DNA of 64,000 nucleotides from Conus ventricosus (taxonomy: Eukaryota > Mollusca > Gastropoda > Neogastropoda > Conidae): NCBI GenBank assembly GCA_018398815.1, contig CM031616.1, forward strand, positions 65,252,873-65,316,872. Reading direction: 5' to 3'. Each line of letters opens with the position of its first letter. Positions within the stretch are counted from its first letter, which is position 1. Both the position numbers and the translations under genes were made by a program. This document shows, piece by piece, positions 50,701 through 62,327 of this stretch. The notes beneath the pieces were generated by a model. It was not told the DNA's origin. It searched no databases and was given only the letters and a program-made list of their open reading frames with translations.

Positions 50701-53700
50701 TCAAGTCATCAAGAGGCAACCCACCGGAGGAGACACTGCACTGCTGCCGAGTCACTTCGGTGGTGTTCAGTGGCGCCTGTTCTGATCTAACATACGCAGG
50801 ACACCACCTACTAAGCCCCCTACTGACGACAATAATTGCTTAGTCGCGGAGCCGGCGTGAGTGAGCTCTCCCTCCAGAGGGTGCCACCACGTCCGTCCAA
50901 CGACAGCCCCCATGGACCCGCCGATACCGGTGACCCCAATCGAACCAAACCAAGGCCACAGACGTGGAGAGGACATTGAAACTGAGGTCACCATGAGAAC
51001 AGGGCATGAAGGGCCACAGAATTTGAGACTTTTTTTTTTTTAATGCTGATCGATGAGAATGAGGATGATTAAGATGATGCTACGGATTTCCATTTCTGTC
51101 TGAGACTACATGACAGGGCGCTGTACTCTACGCTTCCTTTCATAATATATCCCGGCGTCAACCAGGCCCGAAAGATACAGGCACCTGCAGAGTTGGTCAG
51201 GAAATTTGAGCAACGCTCTCAGAAACGTATCCATTAAGTGGATGAAACTCGACTGTGTGGTCCCAGTCTTCCCAACTGAGTCCGCAGCAAACTCAACTCT
51301 AGGTAGGAGCCGGTCGGGGCAGAAAAACCCACATGACTCTGATGGGATTCGAACCCACGACCTCCCAGCCGGGAGTCCGCGACACTAACCACTTCGCCAC
51401 GGCGGCTGGTCTGAACAATACTCTTAGAAATGCATCTATTCAGTGGATGAAACTGGACTTTGTGGTTCAGTCTTCCCAGCTAAGCCCGTAGTAAACTCAA
51501 CTCTGGGTAGGAACCGATTGTGTCAGAAAAATCCCTCACATAAATTACTCTGATGGGAATCGAACCCACGACATCCCAGCCTGAAGTCCATGGCACTAAC
51601 TACTTCACCATGGCAGCTGGTAAGTCCAGCAATGTTATTTCTGAGGAAACCGGTGAGGAACTGTACACAGAACCCCAAATCAATTGGACCCTCGGGCCAC
51701 TGAGTGTGCATTGTAAACATGCAGCCATATATCAGAAGTTGCCAATTCTGGCCCTTTTTAATTAATGTTCCCAGAACATCAACAGCTGACAATGGATTCA
51801 TTTTTCCCCAGCAATATAGTATTTTGCCATCTTTTTTCTTTTTCATGATATATGTCTCAGATGTTGAATTGATTATATTATGCTCGTTCGATGGGTTTAA
51901 GTATGTTCTACTTTCTGGGGAAAAAAAATTCTGGGAGTGGATCTGTGTCTACCGTCTTAAAACTAACGTCATTTTTAATAAAACAGTCATCATCAGCTCT
52001 TTATCTGAGCCCCATCGTAAAACAAACTGCGCTACTCGAACACAGCAGATAGTCTGATGATGAGTCATTGTATTTCAAACACAGCACATTTCTTCAGTGC
52101 ATGTACAGAGACATAGGCCAGTTATTTACTCTTCAAACTAACTGATAAAACCCACAGTTTCCGGTTTGCTGTTGATGTGATATGACGTCGGAAAGACTGA
52201 AGTTATCTGATAGAGAATCCTCTAGAAAACCTGTTCATGGGAATTTTTTGATCGACTGTTGCTATCATTCTCACAATATGTCCTGTGTGACTGATTGCTT
52301 GATGCTAGCATTATCACAATGCATCAGCACGTGGCGAGTCACCCACCATAAAGGCCCTCGCAGCATGTTGTGAAGAACTTAACCCTCAGGCACATCTTGG
52401 TGATGAAGCAAATCAGGCCAGTAGTATTTTCTTTTCAATCCATCTCATCTTCCCCACCTGCTCAGTAGTATGATCCATTTCTGCTCCCTAGAACACAGCC
52501 GCATCCAAGCCTGTTACAGTCGCAGTGCTGGCAGTCTACAAGGAGCTAGGTCATTCTATGGCATACCACCAAAGACTGCACTGCAGTTGAGTACCTCTAG
52601 TGGTATCCAGCATTACCTGTGCCGACCCACTACCTGCAGGACATCACTTACTAAGCACCCTTCTGACAACAGTTGCTTGCTCACAAAGCCAGTGTGAATG
52701 GCATCCTTTCCTGGTGGGAGCTTGCCACTGCATCCAACCAGTGACACCAGTCATCAATTTGCCGTCGCTGCTGAGTTTGATGTGAACTCACCAGAGGCAT
52801 AAATGTGGAGGAACTCAAAACTGAGTTAGCTATGCAAGCTGAGCTGTAGGTGTTGAACAAATTTAAAACTTGTTAATACAGAACAGTGAGGGTGATGATG
52901 GCTGTCATCTGCAAAGTGGTCAAAGCATGCACTGATACAGGGGGCTGACACAGACCTGCAATCCCAACAAACAATATGATGCCAGCTTTAAAAGTGTGGA
53001 TTATACTGCACACACAATTTTCACACATTTCCCCTTATATTTGTCCTTAACATGTTTTTTCCTCACCACATTTTTTTCCCCTTTCCATTTGTTCCTCACT
53101 TTATTTTTCCATTTGTGTTTGTCTTCACAGTGCTTTTTTTTTCTTCTAATCACCACCATTTTGCATGTATATTTTTCACACACCATTTTTTCCCTTTTTT
53201 GTTTTTCCTATTTCATAACCATGTTTTTCACTCAACACGTTTTCCTATATAATAATTTTCCCCCTCACCAACATTTTTCCTTCTCCTGTTTTTCTCTCGG
53301 AATATTTTCCCCATTTGTTTCCTCTCACCATGTTTACACTCACCAACTTTTTCCTGTCCAAGCTTCTTCACTCACCATATTTTTCACTTTTTTTTTCTTT
53401 CTTTCTCATCATCTTCACCCCCCCCCCCCCCTCTGCCCCCCCCTCCCCCCACTTTTTCCATTACAATGGTTTTCATTCAACACATCTTTTCTTTTATTAC
53501 CACTTTTTTCTCCATCATGTTTTCCATACCGTGTTTTTCCTGGCGCAGGATCTCCGGAGCCAGATAATCGGGCGTTCCAAGTATGCGCTCCTCTTCTTTG
53601 GGTCTGGGTTCGGGTCCACGTCGCACGCCCTCTTTGGGTGTCCTGTGCAGCTGGGAGAGGGAGAGAGGGCGCCGCTGAGGGGTGACGCAGTCACTATGAA

Positions 53701-56700
53701 TGACCACCTGCACGCATTAAAGAACCGCTGTGGTGATTTGCTGGGTCAGATGCAATTTACTTTTCACCCTCAACTGACAAAACGTTGTACTGAGAAGCTT
53801 CCTAAATAATAACTGAAGGTGGAACATTTTTCTCTTTGCCCATGCTAGATTTGTGTCCTGATGAAAACTCCCTCCTTACTATTATTATGGGGAAAAAATC
53901 CGGGAAAGCTAACATGCTACCTGACTTCACCGAAACGACTGGCAACAAACACTGATATAAGATGTAATATTCAAATACAAACCTTTCCTTTTCTGCTACA
54001 GGTCAACTCAACTTGGCTGAATTGCGCCCTGCCCCTTCCCCTCCTCAATCCTCAAGTGTTAAAATGGAAACCCACCCCCAAAAAAGCAAAGAAAAAAGTA
54101 AGGTTTTTTTTTTTTTTTTGTTCTTGTTTTCCAGTTTGTATAAAAAGCATGTTTGAACTTACAGAGAAAACAGGGTTTGTTTATTTTTTTCCTTCACTCT
54201 CGTTTATTCTGAATCATATCATGTGAATCAGCTGCCGTTGCAAAGTGGTTAGCGTCGCAAACTCCTGGCTGGGAGATCATGGGTTCGATTCCCATCAGAG
54301 CCATTTATTTGTGGGATTTTCTGCCCGAACTGGCTCCTACCCAGAGTTGACTTTGCTACTGGCTTAACTGGGAAGACCGGAAGCACTGTTGGGTTTCATC
54401 CACGTTATGGATGCCTCTCTGACAGTGTTGCTCACATTTTCTGACCAACACAGCAGGTGTCTGTATCTCTCGGACCTGGTTAACGCTGGGGTATATTATG
54501 AAAGTAAGCGTAGAGTACAGCCCTGTCATGCAGTCTCAGACTGGAATGGAAATCCATAGCATCATCTTCATCATCCTTATCGATCAACATTGAAAAAAAA
54601 TCTCAAATTCTGTGGCCCTTCACGCCCTGCTCTCATGGTGACCTCAGTTTTGAAATCCTCTCCAAGTCTGTAGCCTTAGTATCGGTAAGTTCACAAGAAC
54701 TGTCGTTGGATAGACATGGTGGCATTCTCTGGAGGGACAGCTCACTCACACCAGCTCTGCGACTAGGTAATTTTTGTTATCAGTAAGGGGCTTAGTTGGT
54801 GGTGTCTTGTTGGATCAGAACAGGCGCCACTGAACACCACCCAAGTGACTCGGCAGCAGCGCAGTGTCTCCTCCGGTGGGTTGCCTCATGACGACTTGAC
54901 ACCGACGGCTCCCTGTGGATTGCTGGTGCCGAGGCTGCGGCGGGACAGGCTGGGCTATGGCTGTGGATGGGGGAGTCGGAATAAGTGGTGTGAGTGCAAT
55001 GCTACTAAGGTGGCACTGAAGATGGGACTAACTCCGCCGATGCCGGTCCTAAGCCCGTGATGAAAAAGGAGGAAGGTTGTGCGTGGGGCTAGCAACCCCA
55101 CCACGTAAAAACCATGCTTGCTACAGAAACCAACACTGCAGAAATTTCAAAGGATCTACGGAAACGACCCGGAGGAGAGTATATGAAGCGGACCAGCCAA
55201 ACCTTCTGTCAAGAAGAAGCTGACCCGCTGATGAAACTTCTCTCCTCCAAGACCGCCTCACGGATTGGAGTATGGAATATACGGAGTTCCATCAAGCTGT
55301 CCTGAGGTGAGGCAAAGCGGGCAGCCCAAGACCGCACACGTTGGAAATCTGCAGTGAAGGCCCTATGCTCCCGTTGGAGCGAAGAGGATTAAGTAAGTAA
55401 GTAAGAAGATGGGACTGCACCACAAAAAAAAAAAAAAAAAAAAATTACGAGCTCTAGTACAGCAATCAATCACTTTTCCCCCCCAACATATGATCCTGTG
55501 AAATTCATATTGCTCCTGCAGAGCCATCACACTCACTTGCAACAATCAGTCTTTTTTTTTTTTTTTTCCCTTTTTGGATAAGATAAGATAATGTTGCTTA
55601 TAGCCCAGCCGACCGCTAAGGGCCACATCAGGGCTGCCTTTTTGGATGGATCAACATCAAACTTAAAAACATGTACAAACTCTTGTCAGTTATCCAGATT
55701 TTTAAAACCTTAAGAAAGGTTCCTCTGTTTATCCACTTTCCAAAATCTGCACAGATTGTATGAACCCTGACAAAACTAACCATATGCAGAAAACGTGATT
55801 AAATTGATTTTGTTGAGCTTGCACCTGGGTGAGGAGAGGGCTGATCCAATGTACCAACGATTGATAACGGTCCATATGCGTCAGAGGGGTCAAACATCAA
55901 TATTTATGGGATGAGTATCTACATCGGTTTTAAGGCAGTCACTGCCTTACAGCTTACCTGATCACTGCAAGTTTTGTTCCATAATACAGGGTTCATACAG
56001 ACTTGGAGAAACAAAATTCCCAACCTTTCCCAACCCCAGCACCGGTTTTCCCAACCATGTTACATCTCATACACATGAGTTTTGAAGAACAGAAAGCTAG
56101 AATGCGCGCAAATCAATGGTGATCTTCTTGGCAAGAACGGTAACTCTTGACAACAAATGGTTACACTCTATAATTAGAGCAAACTGTCAGTCGTGATGTC
56201 GGCGATTTTCGGACATTTAGAATTTATTTATTTGTTCCTTTGTTGTTTGGTTTTCTATCTCTTTGGTTTTGAAGATGCTTGCTTGAGTTTCTGAGGATGC
56301 TTGTTCAATTTTCCCAACCCACAGACACCAAATGTCATTCTTCCCAAACTTTCACAACTGGGAAAAGGACCATCCGTTTTTCCCAAACTTTCCCAACTAT
56401 TCCCAACCTGTGAGAACCTTGATAATAACTTCCCTCTAAATACAGTTTTTTTCCCCATTCAAGGTGAAAAGTCAGGATGTAAATGACTATACAATGTGTC
56501 TTTCATATGGACTGGCCATGTCTGTGGGAGATAACAAAAAAAAATTCTGGCTCAACACTAGCTCAAGACTGTCAATTTGCCCTATGTCTGTCTGCCTCTT
56601 AAAAGCACACTCAATGTGAGTATCTGTGGTAAGGAGTTCTGAGGCACTGCTGGACGTCACCACTCTCACCTTGTCTCTGCCTACGTTGCGTTCAGGTGTG

Positions 56701-59700
56701 CTGAGGTCGCTGGTCTTGATCCAGTCTCCGGCACTGTGAGCTGCCCCGCCCTGGCCGACGTGGATGTTGGTGACGTTCATACACCGCACTCTGCACCACG
56801 ACTCTGTCTGCTTCTGCTGGTCGACACACACAGAGGGCTAGACGACATGTTGTCTGAACCAAATGGGGATATCATTGACAAATATAAACGCTGACATCTG
56901 AATCTGTGACTATGACTGTGTCAGTCATCTGCATGCATTTGATTACTTAAACTACACAAGAATTACTGAATAAGCGAAGTGTGTTACGTTTTACAAAGAC
57001 TGCAATGGAGTGCTCGAGAAATGCACACAGCCTATCCAGTCAGTGGCCCCGGGAAGTCACTGCTGTGTTAATCATAATTCTCAAAATATCACATGTTGTA
57101 ACTAGTACTCACTCCCTCCCCCCATGTATTTGTGTGGCAACATCCCTTCTTGAAACTCAAAGAGTAAGGTGGGAATCTGAATCCCATGAGGTAAAACTCT
57201 GAAACAGTGTTTTAAAATTAGTCGGGCATGAGCAATCCATTCTGGTCTACAACCTCTTTGTTAAAAATGTACAACACACTTCACCTTACTTGATAAGTTT
57301 CACTTAGTTTTTATGCAATTCTTACTCATAGGCTGTAGCCCTGCACTTCCATTCCAAAGAAATAAGATTTGCGAGCAATAGTGTCTGCAAGGAATACAGT
57401 AACATGATAGTAGATATTTAATGTGAGAAACTGACAGTCCTACCTCAATTCTAGTGGAGGTAACAGTGCATGCGTCATGGCCTGTCGAATGTTGACCTGA
57501 ATGTTCACCTTTTTTTCACCATTTTGTGGTAGCACTTTCTGTACGTGGCCACGTTTATCCAGCCTGCTGCCTTCATCTTTGTATCCACAGACACACCTGC
57601 ACTCTTGAACGCTGATGTGCCGGCCAAATTATTGCCGTGTGCCATCAATTCAGAATTGTCAATGTCTGCGCATGCAAGAGTCAGCTTCAACCAGAGAGCT
57701 CTCACATCTTTCTGGCTGCCTCTTTAAGTGCAAGCAGGGTTAAAAAATAGCCTTAATTATAATATTTCCGCTTAATGTTTTGGTTTTCAAAGTATACATG
57801 AAGCATATGAACGACATTAAGCGTTTTGTTTTCAAAACTGTGCATTTCAATTGGCTCTAAATGAACTTGTCACTGAGACTGTCACAGTGAAGTATTGACA
57901 CATAAATGTACATTTTCCTTCAGTCAGTATAATACATCCAGGTGTGATGCTGAGTGCCTGTAAGGTCTGGCATCTTTGTCCTGACAGCAAAGCTATCAGC
58001 ATCACCATGCACAGTTTCATGCTCAGCTCTTTCAATGTCAATTTTTCAGTTGTGCAACATTACAATTCTTTGAATTCAGTGTTTACACTCCGTGTGTTCA
58101 ATACTTGAGAAAAGGTTTTCTTTCATACTCTCTCTTCATAAGACTTCTGACTACATTGTTACATTTCCAAAACATGTATTGCCAGGGAGATGAATGTAAC
58201 AGCTGAGCTCTGAGTAGGCTGTTGTCACAGCTAGGGAAGCAAGGAAGTTCACAGAGCAAATCTTGTCTTTTCTCAGATTTCTGTGCCAGATCTTTGAGAC
58301 GTGGCCAGTCAAGACCAGAACAACAGCCAAGATTTCTATGCACTGTGATATCTCCGTGAGAAGGGTGGGTAGGGAACCCCTGTCTTTGTTCTCTTCTGAT
58401 TGGAGAGAAACTGGTCGGTGCAACTGGTAATCTAATGGCTATAGCCGTGTTTACTGATGCTCTGTTGGGTATTAGAAAGCCGTATGTTGGCTTTCCTGAC
58501 GTGGGGTTGTAGAGCATTGAAAGTTTCTTGGTTTGTGCAAGGCACATTCATGTTGGGATACTTTTGAGTTATTGTGTATGCCAGTGATTTTTTTGTGTAA
58601 CCACTTGTCTGGAATTCTCTACCCAAAATGTTCTTGAGCGAGTTGAGCCAGTTTCTGAACTTTTCAACAGGGGTCCTCTTTCCTCAGTAGTTGCAAACAA
58701 TGACACAAACTCATTTAATACGTCATCATTATTCTCTGGTGGAGTGTCACTTTCTTCCCCATTACTGTCAGCCAGTAACTGGTCAAATCAGGGACAATGG
58801 TGTTCGTTTTACACACTTTTCCTCATGTTCTCATCGTCTGTAGTGTTTCTCCCTGATCTAACTTTCTGTTTTTCAGTTGAGGGTGAATCAATGGTTCTTA
58901 ACTTTTTCTTAGATTCACCTGAGGCAGCCTTGGTTTTGTTTTACTACTTTTAGGCCATCCACTGATCCAGTCTTGTGAGTTGACTTCAACGCAGTGACAG
59001 CCCTGATACGGCCCTTTGTGGTCGACTGGGTTATAAGCAACATTACCCCCCCCCTGAATGAGGGAGAAGTATGTGCAGGGGTTGCATGGTTTGCTTAAAG
59101 CCACGGCACATAGTTAGACACTGGTGGCATCTTTTCATTTTCATTACTGAGCAAACACTCACTTTCATAGATCTGCCAATTTGTAACTCGTATCCATTTT
59201 TTTTTTTTTTAATCTAAGAAAGAAACACAGAACAACACATGAATGAACAAAGTCAGAATCAGAAGTCAGGTTTGGACATGGCAGAGCACATGTGGATGGT
59301 TCAGCAGTCAAGCGTGATCTGATGGGACGGGTCACATGCGTTTCTCATGTGCCAATAAGTGGAGAGCTACAGCTAATGAGTAAGAATTAGAATTACAACC
59401 AACTGAGGAGAAAGAAGAGAAAAGCACCTAAAAAAAAAAAAATCAAATATATACAACTAAATTAACCTTTCTCTAAAACAAGTGACAAACAGTTTCATAC
59501 TTACAAATAAAAAAATAAGTAATTGATTTTCATAACGAAAAAAAAAAAAGTGATCAGAGCAAAGAACACAGACCAAGCCAATCATCCAGAACTTACAAAA
59601 TCAACGTTTTTGGTTGTCCTGGGACCAGCTTTCAAAACAGTCAGCACCTCAGGAACAGGCGGGGGCTGGATCTCTGAATACTCAATCCCATAGGTGATGG

Positions 59701-61398
59701 TTGTTGATCCACTGGTCCTTTCCCCGCCTCCATCTCCACCTGATGCTGGGTTCTTTCTTTCCCCTCCCTCCTCCTCAGTCACAGAGGCCAGGCCTGAAGA
59801 GAAGGGCTGATGAGTTCTCTCCCAAGTGTCGGTGCAGTCACTGAGGAGGCTCACATTAGCATACTCCACATCCGTTTCAGGGGAGCTGAGTGCAGGGCGG
59901 TTGGACAGGTCGGACAAATTCAGGACAGCAGAGGACTGTTCTGCTCCCCCAGACACTGCATTCTTTCCCAGGGACACACGGGTGGGACTGTCCCGTTCCG
60001 ACTCTGAACTGTCCCAGTGTCCGGAGGCGATGCATACTTTGTGAGGAGCATGGTCGTTCGGCCCACCTGGCCTTACCTCACAGTCCATGGGCAGGTCCAG
60101 CTGGGCAGGGTCTACGTCACCGTGGAGCCTTGCAGCATCAGGTTCTCCTGTCTTGGCCTCCCCCAGCTTCATGACCTTCACTTCCTGTGTCAGCCCGGTC
60201 CGTGCACTGGAGCCACCAGCACCTCCATCAGGGCCGTCCCTCATCACGCTGTCGTAGCTGCGCTTTCTCCTGGCTGGCAGTCCCGACACCGACTCCGTCT
60301 CCTGGGCCTGACTGTCCTCCCCCAAACTTTCCTGGGAGCTCCGCTGTGCCTCGCTCTCTTCCGGCACCGATTCAAGTTTCGAGTCAAGCAGCAGCAACGG
60401 TGACAAGCTTTCCTCCCGCTTCTCCTCCGCGATGGCCTCGTCCGACGGAGACCCCTCCTGAAAACTGCGCAGGCTCCGCGCCGACAGCGAGCTGTGGACA
60501 GACTGGTTGGTCCTGTGCAGGACAGGGGTGCCCTCGTAGGCGTTCACAGCTCGGGGAGAGGTTTGAACCCCCAGCCCCCCTTCCTGGTCCTCCTCAGGTG
60601 CGGGTGCGACATCGGAGAGGTCCTTGAGGTCATGGTGGGTGGAGGAGAAGACATCGCCAGTGGAGGAGACGGAGGAGTCGTGGAAGGGCAGGTGATGGGG
60701 GTGAATGTGGCTGAGGTCGCCAGCGAAGAAGGTGGAGCTGGAGAGGCTGGAGCAAGGCTGGCGGTTGTCGTCCATGCTCGATGAGCGCTTCCAGCGCACG
60801 CTGCCCTGCAGTGTGGGCGTCAGGCTGGTCACCAGGGGAGTGGTGGGCTTGGGAGTCCTGACACAGACACTGCTTTGTGACAGACACACACACACGCTGC
60901 CGCATGCCAAACATACTGTCTTACATCAGACACATACCTCGTCTTGTATCACACATTGCCTTATATCGAACACACACGTTATCTTAACCTTCGCCGGACG
61001 GTGTGGGTCCATGTGGACCCAGAAGGGTCTTTAAATGCCAATATCTCGTATATTTATAGATATTTTTCAATAAAATTTTAGATATGCTCCAAACACACAA
61101 ATTGTCTCCTTGTCCTAAAATTTCGAAAATATAGGTCAAAATTTCAAAAGGTAATTAAAGGTGACATTTTATATAGTCATGGATGACGGTGTGGGTCCGT
61201 GTGGACCCATGGCTCGCAAAGAGGGAAAACTGTGTTTACCCCTCCGCGGACGGTGTGGGTCCGTGTGGACCCATGGCTTGAAAAGAAGGAAACTGTAACC
61301 GATACTGGCACTTCTCGGAAAGCTAAACTGAAAGTAGCAAGTTCTGTGTGTGTGTGTGTGTGTGTGTGCGTGCGCGTGTGTGTGTGTGCGCGCGTGCT

Positions 61399-61429
<31 letters not shown>

Positions 61430-61465
61430 AAGAGAGAGAGAGAGAGAATGTGTGTGTGTGTGTGT

Positions 61466-61514
<49 letters not shown>

Positions 61515-61589
61515 ACGCACGTATGTGTGAATGTGTGTGTGTGCGTGTGTATGTGTGTGCACACGCACGTATGTGTGAATGTGTGAATG

Positions 61590-61682
<93 letters not shown>

Positions 61683-61764
61683 GTGTGAGTGTGCGCGCAC
61701 GCACGTATGTGTGTGTGTGTGTGTGCGCGCACGCACGTATGTGTGAATGTGTGTGTGCGTGTGC

Positions 61765-61863
<99 letters not shown>

Positions 61864-62239
61864 TGTGTGTGCGCGTGCACGCACGTATGTGTGTGTGTGT
61901 GTGTGTGTGCGCGCACGCACGTATGTGTGTGTGCGTGTGTGTGCATGCGTGTGTGTGTGTGCGCACGCACGTATGTGTGTGTGTGTGTGTGTGCGTGTGT
62001 GTGTGTGTGTGAGGGGGGGTGGGGGGTGGGGGGGCGTGTACATTTCTGGTTGTGCATGTACAGCTGTATTCACAAATGTGCATTCTTCTATGTACAGCAT
62101 GTCTTACGTGAGTGTCTGGTCAGACAATGTATGGACTTTATATTGTGGAACATAACACGATCAGTGTCCACAATTCAGACAAGAGGAGTTATCATTCACA
62201 AGTGCTTTGATGAAGAGCCACAAAACAAAATATGATTCG

Positions 62240-62327
<88 letters not shown>

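Noticed and set aside
53643..53644. An alternative MASTL acceptor just before ACACCC
   Set aside because: It leaves the wrong phase with the exon ending at 56670; the acceptor at 53675 fits both sides.
52996..53685. A 229-residue Phe-rich plus-strand protein
   Set aside because: Low-complexity T/C-rich intron sequence that overlaps a MASTL exon on the other strand.
54228..54301. A tRNA gene with good A- and B-boxes
   Set aside because: The same sequence heads three other repeats; it is the head of SINE family B.
59810..60784. Several plus-strand frames of 65-146 residues
   Set aside because: They are antisense shadows of the GC-rich MASTL exon 59597-60869.
61169..62155. Frames of 150-307 residues rich in His/Thr or Cys/Val
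   Set aside because: Pure translation of GT/CA microsatellite.
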